Shown here in pieces: positions 1 through 8,318 of a DNA stretch of 64,000 bases. Origin of the DNA: JANXQG01 sp963804375 (GTDB lineage: Bacteria > Planctomycetota > Planctomycetia > Pirellulales > Thermoguttaceae). The stretch spans positions 62,001-126,000 of the forward strand of contig CAWDQE010000011.1 of the NCBI GenBank assembly GCA_963804375.1, in the 5' to 3' direction. Position 1 is the stretch's first letter, and every line of letters begins with the position of its first letter. The notes beneath the pieces are model-generated. The model worked only from the letters and a program-made list of their open reading frames with translations. It had not been told where the DNA came from and ran no database searches. Both the position numbers and the translations under genes were made by a program.

Positions 1-1849
1 GAAGGCGTGCCGCGATGCGAGACACCTTCGGAGCTGCGAAACTCGTGCCCACTTCATCGCGATCGAATGCCGGCCCCGGAGGGTAGCGTGTTGACCGGAC
101 CAGTTCTGGATAGCATTCACGGGCGCAAGTCGGCGTAGACACGGTTGGCGGATTGCCGCCGTCTCTCAATTCATCGCCGCCGAACTCGACGACCTCCGGT
201 TTGATGACGCCCCAAATGCCGAACCCCGAACGACTGAAGCTTGATGGGTGATCTGGGCCACGGGCCAAGCTGCTCCATCCGTCCTGGTCGAACACGTCGT
301 ATGCTACTGATCCCACGGTAAGCGCTTGGAAACTCTGTGCAGGGTTCGCTACACGGCAACTCGCCTCGTCGAGATACTCGGGATGAGGGCGGCCCGCGGC
401 CAAGTGCTCACAGATTCCCGGTAGCGGCACCGGGTTTGTGCTGGGGATGTTTCCGACGCTCTGAATGAGCAGGATATCGTATTGCGTCGAGAGGTAGTCA
501 ATCTCAGCCGCCCATGCGGACATGTGCCGTAATCGGCAAGGGATCCTCGCATTGATGGAGTGGTTGAAGATGCGTGTCTTGCGGTTCCCCTCGTGATATT
601 GTCTCACGATAGTCCGGAGTGCAGCGGGGGGAAATAGTCTGTCTGGCAGATTGCAGTCGTTATCAAGGACGCGGGCATTCTGAATCCAACAACCGAGTTG
701 GGTTGTGCCTGTCGTGGGGATGGTCTCGCCGTGGAGTACCGCGCCTGCTACCCGCGTGCCGTGACCGCCCGGCGAGACGTAATCTGCGATGTCGGTAGGA
801 GGACGATTAGGGAGGAAACTCCGAGAGTTCGGCTTGTCGATGGCCGGTTCAAGCAAGTAGTGTTCCTCCTGAATACCACTGTCGATTACGCAGACCGCGG
901 GAGCGGAAGGCGGTGGTGGTAGAAGTGCGACCTCTTCCCGAGCTCGCTCAATGGCTTCCCGGAATCGCTGGGGAAGGTCGATCTTTTCCGGCTCCGTAAC
1001 CTCGAACAAGTATGGATAATTGAGAACGAAGTCGCGAAGTCCTCTTCCAGGCATCTCGATGCGAACGGTAAAGCTGTCCGACAAACGAGTCTCGGTATGG
1101 ACATCGCTGACAATATCGTGGATCGTACCCTGATAGCTGTCAACAAAGTGCCGCACCTCCTCAAGGCGCTGGTCCATCAACGTATCCCAAGCCTCGTAAG
1201 CGGCTTCTCGGTTGTCGGACCATTCCGCTTCTCGCTCGGCCCACTTCCGGTCGCTTTCACGCTTGCGACGAGTTACGGGCTTCGGCAGGGCAACTGTGCC
1301 GACACAAGAAACGCCGTAATCGCAAAGATACGCCTGGTCGTCCTGCAAGGTCGGCCATTGAGCATACAGGGCCTCCGACAGAATACGCTGGAGGCGGGTT
1401 TGAAGGTCTGGGTCCTCGTGTAGTTGATGAATTCGAGCGACATTTCCGGAGCCCCAAACGTGGCCAGCGAAATCGTTGACCTTTTGCAAAAAGGCCGTTA
1501 GCTGGATGTCGGCCGCGGCAACGATCACAAAGCCGTCCTCCTGTTCCGCGACGATCTCAAACTCGAACAGTTCTCGGAGTTTCTCCAAGTCAAGGGAAGG
1601 ATCGACCTCCAGCAGAAGTGGGATTCCCTCTGGCAGCGCCGGCAGGCTTGCCTCTTGGCGTTCGGCCCGACGGTTCTGCCATTCACGGGTGATGTTGGCG
1701 GCGTTGCCCCGCAGCGTTGTGCTATGGCCGGCACGGTTACGTCGGTTCGCTTCTGTTTCCGGCTGGTCTTGCCCTCCACCATGAAGACGTGCGACGCCTT
1801 GATACCTTTGGACAAGGGGAAGATGAGGGAACGGATTGCCGTCAGGCAT
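1..1849 (-). CDS. S8 subtilisin-like protease, IetS-like (3' end outside window)
   Basis: The minus frame is open from the ATG at 1849 to the window edge (616 codons). It carries all three subtilase motifs: Asp323 in CVIDSGI (codon 881-883), His363 in GGHGTRVAG (codon 761-763) and Ser603 in GTSFAAP (codon 41-43), so the catalytic domain is essentially complete and only the C-terminal tail is missing. About 300 residues precede the protease domain and there is no signal peptide, which argues for a cytoplasmic enzyme. The start lies 2 nt after the stop of the AAA+ ATPase gene. An AAA+ ATPase directly followed by a cytoplasmic subtilase is the layout of the IetAS anti-phage system; that role is inferred from layout and motifs. 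Confidence 0.88.
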   Translation of the reverse strand, partial: MPDGNPFPHLPLVQRYQGVARLHGGGQDQPETEANRRNRAGHSTTLRGNAANITREWQNRRAERQEASLPALPEGIPLLLEVDPSLDLEKLRELFEFEIVAEQEDGFVIVAAADIQLTAFLQKVNDFAGHVWGSGNVARIHQLHEDPDLQTRLQRILSEALYAQWPTLQDDQAYLCDYGVSCVGTVALPKPVTRRKRESDRKWAEREAEWSDNREAAYEAWDTLMDQRLEEVRHFVDSYQGTIHDIVSDVHTETRLSDSFTVRIEMPGRGLRDFVLNYPYLFEVTEPEKIDLPQRFREAIERAREEVALLPPPPSAPAVCVIDSGIQEEHYLLEPAIDKPNSRSFLPNRPPTDIADYVSPGGHGTRVAGAVLHGETIPTTGTTQLGCWIQNARVLDNDCNLPDRLFPPAALRTIVRQYHEGNRKTRIFNHSINARIPCRLRHMSAWAAEIDYLSTQYDILLIQSVGNIPSTNPVPLPGICEHLAAGRPHPEYLDEASCRVANPAQSFQALTVGSVAYDVFDQDGWSSLARGPDHPSSFSRSGFGIWGVIKPEVVEFGGDELRDGGNPPTVSTPTCARECYPELVRSTRYPPGPAFDRDEVGTSFAAPKVSRIAARL

Positions 1850-1851
1850 GA

Positions 1852-2856
1852 TCAGCTACCGCGATTGGAGTTCTGGTGGCGCACTTCGCTAACTGACCTC
1901 CGCAGGTGCTTTTCCTCAACGACCCGATGGCCCTCCAGAACCGCAGCTTTTGCGGCACCTTGTGCGGCCTTGACAACATCCGCGGCCGAGGCACCACTGA
2001 GTAGTTCCACAATCTCCGGCCAAGGAATCGAAGGCGATAGCTTGACCGCTGAGAGAGTGAAGCGGAGCAACTGGTCTATTTGAGCCGATCCGGGCAACGG
2101 GACCGGAAAGGCGTCGTCAAACCGCCGAAAAAGGGCGTGATCAAGCGAAGTCTCAATGTTCGTCGTCGCTACCAGAATGCCGGGCGCATCATACTCCTCC
2201 ATCAACTGAAGTAGAGTATTGACAATCCGGCTGGCCTCGCCGATGTCCTTCGTATTGGTGCGTGAACGGGCAATGAAGTCGCATTCGTCCAGCAGCAGAA
2301 CGCAAGGTCGTCCCTTGACGGTATCGAAGACGGCACGCAGATTCGACGCCGACTCGCCGAAGTAGGACGAGATTAAGGCGTCGAATCGGACCTTCATCAG
2401 GGGAAGCCCCGTGTTCCAGGCAAGTCGCTTCGCGCCAAGTGACTTGCCGCAACCCGGCGGACCGTAAAGCAATACTGTCTTGCGGGGGCGAAGCCCGTAA
2501 GCAGAAAGCCGCTCCCTGGCCGCGAACTCGCGTTCCACACGGCTAAACCGCTCGTCCACCTCGGGCGGGAGCACCATGTGGTGCTCCAACGCGTCACGTG
2601 GGACAAAGGTGACGAGGACTTCCTGTTGCCGCCGGCTAACCGGCAGTTCGCGAAGCGACCTGTCGGCATCCGTCTTGGCCCCCGCTGCGGAGGGGTGCTT
2701 CGCGGAACGGTCGAGGATCTTCGTGAGTTCGTCGGCCAGCCGCGCGTGACCGACCTCGCGTTCCGCGTCCACGACCTTCCGGGCCATGCGGTCAAGGTCT
2801 TCTTTTGAACCAGTAGCGATCGCACGGACCAGCCGTTTCAGTATTTCGGCATTCAT
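1852..2856 (-). CDS. AAA+ ATPase, IetA-like
   Basis: 334 aa. A helical N-terminal part (residues 1-110) is followed by one AAA+ domain with Walker A GPPGCGKS (132-139), Walker B LLLDECD (187-193), and a conserved ATTN/arginine-finger region (VATTNIETSLDHALFRRFD). It resembles ATPases of the FtsH/spastin-like group that partner with S8 proteases in IetAS-type defence pairs. Its ATG overlaps the stop of the upstream 51-aa ORF by 4 nt, and the protease gene follows after 2 nt, so translation of the three is probably coupled. The likely role is to control or feed substrates to the subtilase; this is inference from the pair. Confidence 0.87.
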   Translation of the reverse strand: MNAEILKRLVRAIATGSKEDLDRMARKVVDAEREVGHARLADELTKILDRSAKHPSAAGAKTDADRSLRELPVSRRQQEVLVTFVPRDALEHHMVLPPEVDERFSRVEREFAARERLSAYGLRPRKTVLLYGPPGCGKSLGAKRLAWNTGLPLMKVRFDALISSYFGESASNLRAVFDTVKGRPCVLLLDECDFIARSRTNTKDIGEASRIVNTLLQLMEEYDAPGILVATTNIETSLDHALFRRFDDAFPVPLPGSAQIDQLLRFTLSAVKLSPSIPWPEIVELLSGASAADVVKAAQGAAKAAVLEGHRVVEEKHLRRSVSEVRHQNSNRGS

Positions 2857-3008
2857 ACGACCACCTTACGAAAGCGCAAATGTCTCTCTGACAACAACTT
2901 ACATTCTAGGGGCCAGCCGAGTGCATGGCAATCGTCGCCCGCCAGCGTGAAGTCGCTGGGAACCGAAATCTCGACACGGATTGTAGTGTCATCGGCTAGG
3001 ACGCTCAT
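2853..3008 (-). CDS. Small 51-aa protein between DUF499 and IetA-like genes
   Basis: ATG at 3008-3006 and TGA at 2855-2853. It overlaps the DUF499 stop upstream and the ATPase start downstream, each by the 4-nt ATGA arrangement. The product begins MSVLADDTTIRVEISVPSDF and ends in a basic stretch (RHLRFRKVVV). It has one Cys after Asp-Asp (DDCHALG) and a second in LECKLL, with no membrane segment. I recognise no family. Overlap at both ends is strong positional evidence that it is a real gene rather than spacer. It could be an adaptor for either neighbouring ATPase; nothing in the sequence decides. Confidence 0.6.
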   Translation of the reverse strand: MSVLADDTTIRVEISVPSDFTLAGDDCHALGWPLECKLLSERHLRFRKVVV

Positions 3009-6000
3009 GATTCCTCAAACCCATGCGGGTCGAATCGCAAAGTCTGGCAATTTTCGGTAATCGTGCGGACCATTTCCGGCGAAACGCCATCGGGAATGTC
3101 CGCATGAACCTCCAAGGTCACTTTGACCTCGGCCCCGGCCATGCCGGAAAGGTGCTGGACAACCTCTTGAGCGATTCGGTCGGCGTCGCGGGCAAGCCGA
3201 ACCGGGTCCAGTATGACGGAACCGAAGAACCGCCGCGGTTTAGGCGGCTCAACGACTGGCGGCGGGGCACCCCCTGGGTCCGGCCCGATGCGCGGTGTGA
3301 CGGTGCCGGGGGGCGGTGTCACGGTCGGTGGCTTTCCCCCGTTGCCGTTCCCGCCGGTCCGGGTACCCTCTGGGTGCGGCCCGGGCTGCTGCGCCTGGTC
3401 GGCTGCCAACTGGCCGGCAGCCACGTCGGGCTTGACCACCAAGCTCTCGCCCTCCAACAGGACGCGAATTGTGCGATTGACGGACAGCCCGACGTATCGC
3501 TTCTTCTGTTCGTCCCAGCGTTCGGCATAGGCGAACGTCTCCGAAGGAATGAGTCGAGGTGCTACGCCCTCGCGAATCGCGGCCAAGAGTACATCGTCGT
3601 CGCGAAGCCGAGGAAGGTAAAGATACTTGGCCATGTCCTCGGCCAGTTGCTTCACCCCCACATGGTTGCCACGCCAAAGTGGCACGCGGTCCAGTTCGTG
3701 CCGGAGTCGAACGTCGCCCAAGGCCGGCATGAGCAATTCCTCGCTCTTGAGCTTCTTCGCGGCCCGAGCTGCCAACGAATCCTGCCCCTGAAGCCTGATT
3801 TCCGTCCACTCGATGTCGCCCTTTGGGTCGGACTGTCCCGGCACGAGCAACCACTGGAACGTCTCAGGAATGCGGGCGTCAACCGTTTCATTGGAATTTC
3901 GCCGTTTCGTCTCGGCCTGCTTGGTCTGGAAGGGGTCGAGATTTAGCGTCTCCCGGTCATCCCAAATCGAATTCCATGCCAGGAACTGGCGAACGGCGCT
4001 CTGCAATTCCTTGAGCCGCGTCGAATCGGCCGCAAGCATGACGAGCGTATTGCGATAGGTACGCGGGCTGTTGCCCCGCGATTCCAGGATGGCAACTGCC
4101 TCCTTTCGGGCCAGGCTGTCGGCGTTCTTTGCAATGTGCGGAAACTCCGGCCCAAGAATCACCAACCGGGCTGTCCGCTCGTCAGGAATATCGGAGCCCG
4201 GACAGCAGGCATGGACCTTGCTGAAGGCGTCCCGTTTGCCGGCCTCGCTTCTCACCCGACGGATAATCTCCTCATTGACATCATCCACTTTGTTCTCGTA
4301 CTGGCTTGCCCGGTCGTCGGCCAGCCGGGTGACAGTCGGCTGGGTCGAATACCAGTAGCGTTTGCCATCGACATAGAGGTAGGTCGCTCGGTCCGTCAAA
4401 CGCCGCAAGGCGTCGCCGAATGTGGCCACGGCCTCGCCCGGCTGGACGCAGCCGAGCTTGACCTGGCGGTCGTCGATGCCACGGTTCGCCGCCTTTTGGG
4501 TTGGCGCAGAGCCCATGTAAATCGTCCGCGAAACCCGGCGGCACGCCGAATATCGCCCCAATGTCGGCGTTTCCCGATCCAAGCCCAGCGGCAGAGAGTT
4601 GGGGCCGTCAACGTCTTTCTCGATGATTGGCAGCCATTGGTCCTCCAGATAGCGGGTCAATTCGTCCTGGACCTTCGGGTCGTCGATGGGGATCGTGGCC
4701 GGCATGATGAGCAGGTTATTGTCGTTGCGGTCCCAAAGCGAGTGAATCACGGCCGCCATCAGCCGCAAGACACCCCGCGTCCGCTGGAACTTGTCCAAGG
4801 CCGACCAGTCGTTGTGCAGCCGGTCGAAAAGCTCGGGGTGGATGGGATAGGCCATCTTGATCCGCCGCTCGTAATTCGCCTCGCGGCAATCCGGCGGGAA
4901 CTCCTGGTGCTGGGAGCCGTACATCTCCGAAAATGCCTTGGCAACGGCGTCGCGGGCGACGAACTGGTCGCCCGTCATGGGCTCAAATAGCCGGCGGCGG
5001 ACAATCTCAAAACTCTCGTCCGGCCGGGCCGGGTGCCAGGGCGATTCGACGCGGCCAATCGCGTTCTTCAACTGCTCCAGGGCGGCTTGCCCGAACGATC
5101 CGCCGATTTCGTTCTTGGATTCGGGAATGCTCACCACCAGAACGGTCTGGTTGGCGGTCTTGGCGGCCTCGCTCAGGGCCTGGGCGAAGGTGAACTGCGT
5201 GTCGAACGTCCCGGCAGGCAGCGATACTTCGTCGCGCAACTGCCGGGCATAAGCGACCCATTCGTCGATGAGGATCAGACAAGGGGCAAAGCGGTTGAAC
5301 AGCTTCTTCAATGTGTCGCCGGGATTCGTGCCTTTCTCGTCGTCGTCCTTGACCATCTCGTAGCCCGCCTTGCCGCCAAGCTGCCACGCCAATTCGCCCC
5401 AGAGGGTGCGGACCACGGTGCCATCGGGCTTGTTGTGGGTTTGGCCCGGAGAAATCTTGGTGCCGACCAGAACGGCCCGGTGAACGCCGCTGGCCACGGG
5501 CATGCCCGCCTCTTTCACTAGCTCGTCCACGCCGAGCAGTTCGCTGGGCGAGACTCCGGAGAACAGGTGCCAAAGCGACATCATGGAGTGCGTCTTGCCG
5601 CCGCCGAAGTTCGTCTGCAACTCGACGACTGGATTTCCACCCTTGCCGGCAAGCCGGACCAATGCGCCGGACAGCAGCCCCTTCAGTCCTTCGGTGACGA
5701 ATGTGCGGCGATAGAATTCCGTTGGGTTCTGGTACTCTTCCGTACCTTCGTTTTGATAGACCTGCCACAGATCGGCGGCAAACTCGGCCTGCTGGTAGGT
5801 GCCTTTCACCACGTCGCTATGCGGAGTGACCACTTCACGCCACGATTTCAGTCCGCCTTGCGGCTTGCCCTCGGTGGGGACGAACGAAGACTTCCGCATT
5901 TCGCTGCGTCGCTGCTCGTCGAATTGCAGTCGCAGCAGATCCATCCGCATCTGGCCAATCTGTTCGGCTTCGGATGCCGAGACTGCGGTAAGAAGCCGCT

Positions 6001-6349
6001 CCATGCTGTCAAGCGCTCGGTAGGCATCGCTGCTCGCAAAGGCTTCCTGGTGTGCCCACTTGTTGCGAATGTCGCGCAATTCGCTGACCAGGCTCCGTTC
6101 CGCCGGTCCCAACGTCTTGGCGAATACGACATTCCACTGGTTCCACAGCACGGCCAGAAGGCCCTGGGTATCAAAGTGGAACTTTTCGGCCTTGCGTCCC
6201 TTGCCGCGTTCCGGCGGTTGCCCCTCCCTTGCAAAATCTTCCCACTTATTGCCGTGGACGCCCTTGAGTTCCCGCTCGACAAACGGCCGCAAGCCCTCGT
6301 TCAACAGGTCGAGGGCCTTGCCAACTCGTTCTCGGTTAGTGATTGCCAT
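3005..6349 (-). CDS. DUF499 ATPase with N-terminal Swt1-type HEPN domain
   Basis: 1114 aa. Residues 1-125 look like a Swt1-family HEPN domain, including the HEPN Rx4H motif RNKWAH (95-100). The DUF499 P-loop ATPase follows with Walker A FGGGKTH (248-254) and an acidic Walker B (LILIDEW, near 370). A Pro/Gly-rich linker (about 990-1045) leads to a small C-terminal domain. DUF499 ATPases recur beside DUF1156 methylases in defence islands, and the DUF1156 gene is three genes upstream here. The ATG lies 14 nt after the PIN gene stop; the 3' end overlaps the 51-aa ORF. The HEPN motif suggests an RNA-cutting activity held in check by the ATPase, which is inference. Confidence 0.85.
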   Translation of the reverse strand: MAITNRERVGKALDLLNEGLRPFVERELKGVHGNKWEDFAREGQPPERGKGRKAEKFHFDTQGLLAVLWNQWNVVFAKTLGPAERSLVSELRDIRNKWAHQEAFASSDAYRALDSMERLLTAVSASEAEQIGQMRMDLLRLQFDEQRRSEMRKSSFVPTEGKPQGGLKSWREVVTPHSDVVKGTYQQAEFAADLWQVYQNEGTEEYQNPTEFYRRTFVTEGLKGLLSGALVRLAGKGGNPVVELQTNFGGGKTHSMMSLWHLFSGVSPSELLGVDELVKEAGMPVASGVHRAVLVGTKISPGQTHNKPDGTVVRTLWGELAWQLGGKAGYEMVKDDDEKGTNPGDTLKKLFNRFAPCLILIDEWVAYARQLRDEVSLPAGTFDTQFTFAQALSEAAKTANQTVLVVSIPESKNEIGGSFGQAALEQLKNAIGRVESPWHPARPDESFEIVRRRLFEPMTGDQFVARDAVAKAFSEMYGSQHQEFPPDCREANYERRIKMAYPIHPELFDRLHNDWSALDKFQRTRGVLRLMAAVIHSLWDRNDNNLLIMPATIPIDDPKVQDELTRYLEDQWLPIIEKDVDGPNSLPLGLDRETPTLGRYSACRRVSRTIYMGSAPTQKAANRGIDDRQVKLGCVQPGEAVATFGDALRRLTDRATYLYVDGKRYWYSTQPTVTRLADDRASQYENKVDDVNEEIIRRVRSEAGKRDAFSKVHACCPGSDIPDERTARLVILGPEFPHIAKNADSLARKEAVAILESRGNSPRTYRNTLVMLAADSTRLKELQSAVRQFLAWNSIWDDRETLNLDPFQTKQAETKRRNSNETVDARIPETFQWLLVPGQSDPKGDIEWTEIRLQGQDSLAARAAKKLKSEELLMPALGDVRLRHELDRVPLWRGNHVGVKQLAEDMAKYLYLPRLRDDDVLLAAIREGVAPRLIPSETFAYAERWDEQKKRYVGLSVNRTIRVLLEGESLVVKPDVAAGQLAADQAQQPGPHPEGTRTGGNGNGGKPPTVTPPPGTVTPRIGPDPGGAPPPVVEPPKPRRFFGSVILDPVRLARDADRIAQEVVQHLSGMAGAEVKVTLEVHADIPDGVSPEMVRTITENCQTLRFDPHGFEES

Positions 6350-6363
6350 GTTTCAACTTTCTG

Positions 6364-6852
6364 TCAGTCGCTCATCAAATCGGAACAGAGAAACACAATT
6401 TGAACGCCGTGTTTCGCCAAACAAACTCGGGAATGCCACCAGTCCGTGTCTGTCGCATTTAGGACGCGAGGATTGAGTTGGCAAGCAAGAGCCACGGCAA
6501 CGAACTTACGATCCGAGCGGTCAAATCGTGCCAATTCTGAATCGTCGGGAAACTCCTCGTAGTCTTCGCCGTTGCCTCTGGGGTGAATCTCCACCATTTC
6601 GCAGTGTGCCGTGTTGGCCTGGTTCTGCCAGACCCATTTGAAGAAGGCATCCCCAACACCCGGCTGACCTTTTGCGGAAAGGTTCTTGCGGTACTCCTCC
6701 AGGATGCGTCCCAGATTGTCGAGTACAATCTTGTCGTGCAATCGCAAATCATTCAGAGCGTCGATGCAGGCAAGGACGCAAACTGGTCCAGCTTGAGGGG
6801 ACCGACCGTTTGCGACGATGGGCACGTTCGTATCCACAACCAGCGCCGTCAC
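6364..6852 (-). CDS. PIN-domain nuclease
   Basis: 162 aa. PIN-fold signature: the N-terminal VVDTNV supplies the first metal-binding Asp, further acidic residues lie in EEYRKN and in SDRKFVAVAL, and the ATDTDW segment sits near the C-terminus. PIN proteins are Mg/Mn-dependent ribonucleases, often toxins or effectors. The ATG overlaps the stop of the DUF3696 ATPase by 4 nt (ATGA). No antitoxin-like gene lies beside it, so the ATPase is the likely partner and regulator. Assignment to PIN is from motifs and length; the target RNA is unknown. Confidence 0.8.
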   Translation of the reverse strand: MTALVVDTNVPIVANGRSPQAGPVCVLACIDALNDLRLHDKIVLDNLGRILEEYRKNLSAKGQPGVGDAFFKWVWQNQANTAHCEMVEIHPRGNGEDYEEFPDDSELARFDRSDRKFVAVALACQLNPRVLNATDTDWWHSRVCLAKHGVQIVFLCSDLMSD

Positions 6853-8213
6853 CGCGCCATCTCCTTCTTGCGTTGCGTTGCCGCCCGCGAAATCGCCGCG
6901 ATCTCTCCAAACTCATCCCCAAAGAAGTCCTTCGGCCAGTTCTCGATATCCCCAAAAAGATTGACGTCGAGCGTCGTCAGCGACGATCCTCCCTTGTCAA
7001 TCTCACAGAAATAGAGGGCCGTTTCTTTTGGTTCGAGCGATTCCTCGGCGATACGGCGCTGGAAACGCCGTAGCAGGTGTTCACTGTGGCTCTCCAAGAT
7101 AATCTGGATGTTTCGGTTCTTCACCGCGTCGATGAACACGTCCGCCAAGCCCGATTGAACCGAAGGGTGCAGGTGAATTTCCGGTTGTTCCAGCAGGACG
7201 ATGGACCCCTCGGGAACGTAGTAGCAGAGCACCAGAACCGGCAAGATCTGTGAGACTCCAAAGCCCACGTCCGTAATCAGTACCTTGGCGGATGATGGGG
7301 ACTTCTGCACTCGGACTTGATAGATGCTACTGTTCTCGGCGATCGCCTCCACAGAGAAATCGTGGATCAAGCCCAGTTCCTTCAGCCAGTGGGCAATCCG
7401 CTCCTCCAAAGTCTGGCGTTTGCGTCTCGGGCCGGGGGAGAGGTATGCTTTCCGCTCCCGGGCCGCGAGCATCGCGTCCACCACGCGCTCGCCGCGCCGC
7501 CCCATGTCTGCCGGTTCCGAGCCTTTCCATGCATAGTGCCGTTGTGGGAACTCCCTCAGCGGCCCAAGGTAGTACAACTGTCCAAACAGGCTCTCGAAGG
7601 CCAACTGGAGTTCCGACAGGAACCCCGCATTCTGGTAATAAGCGTAGACCTGGTCCGGAAATCCGTAGAACTTGACGGGCGCGGGCAGTGCCCACGCGCA
7701 CCCTTGCGTTCGCGTGAAACGAAACCCATCGCCTTCGCTGGTCAGTTCGTATTTCCCGCCGCTTGGCCCCTTGCGGTTCAGGGCGAACTGATGGTCTGCC
7801 AGATCATAGACGAGTTGCGAAACCGCCAACCGTTCCGATCCGTTCTCGCCAAGCTGGCATGAAAAGGCCAGTTTGTCGGCCGAGAAAAGCGTATTGGTCT
7901 TGCTCTCCGGGTCTTTGATCGCCAGCGGTTTGGCCAGATTCCACTTCAAGGAGAAGTCAACCTTCCCTGGCTTCTCATGTCCATAGACCACATCTCGGAA
8001 ACTGCCGAGGTTGGTCAGGCTCCGCTCATCTCCGAATTCCAGCACCTGAGAGCGATCCGACGAGTCGATGGTCTGCTTCAGCATCAGCAGCAGTTGTAGT
8101 ATGCTTGTCTTCCCCGAACTGTTCGTGCCAAAAAGGCCGGTGATTGGCGCGAGCCGCATCTGTGGAATGGATCGCCACGATTTGAAGTTGGTAACTGATA
8201 GTTGAGTGAGCAT
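6849..8213 (-). CDS. DUF3696 ABC-type ATPase (OLD/SMC-like)
   Basis: 454 aa. The N-terminus has the form MLTQLSVTNFKSW, typical of RecF/OLD-like ATPases, then Walker A GTNSSGKTS (residues 29-37), Walker B/D-loop VLLEQPEIHLHP, and the switch histidine region ILESHSEHLL. The C-terminal portion (ALYFCEIDKGG onward) matches the DUF3696 tail. It is translationally coupled to the PIN gene. ATPase-plus-nuclease pairs of this build (OLD, Gabija, Septu, PARIS) sense phage and unleash the nuclease; that function is inferred here by analogy. A 105-nt gap separates it from the methylase gene upstream. Confidence 0.85.
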   Translation of the reverse strand: MLTQLSVTNFKSWRSIPQMRLAPITGLFGTNSSGKTSILQLLLMLKQTIDSSDRSQVLEFGDERSLTNLGSFRDVVYGHEKPGKVDFSLKWNLAKPLAIKDPESKTNTLFSADKLAFSCQLGENGSERLAVSQLVYDLADHQFALNRKGPSGGKYELTSEGDGFRFTRTQGCAWALPAPVKFYGFPDQVYAYYQNAGFLSELQLAFESLFGQLYYLGPLREFPQRHYAWKGSEPADMGRRGERVVDAMLAARERKAYLSPGPRRKRQTLEERIAHWLKELGLIHDFSVEAIAENSSIYQVRVQKSPSSAKVLITDVGFGVSQILPVLVLCYYVPEGSIVLLEQPEIHLHPSVQSGLADVFIDAVKNRNIQIILESHSEHLLRRFQRRIAEESLEPKETALYFCEIDKGGSSLTTLDVNLFGDIENWPKDFFGDEFGEIAAISRAATQRKKEMAR

Positions 8214-8318
8214 TGGAGGACTCCTTCACGCCTTGAGCGTGCTTTGCTTGATTTGGCAGTCGTTTGTCGTCTTGTTTTCTGCCGGGGTGATCGGCTGGGA
8301 TGGGGGCCGCGAGCCTGT

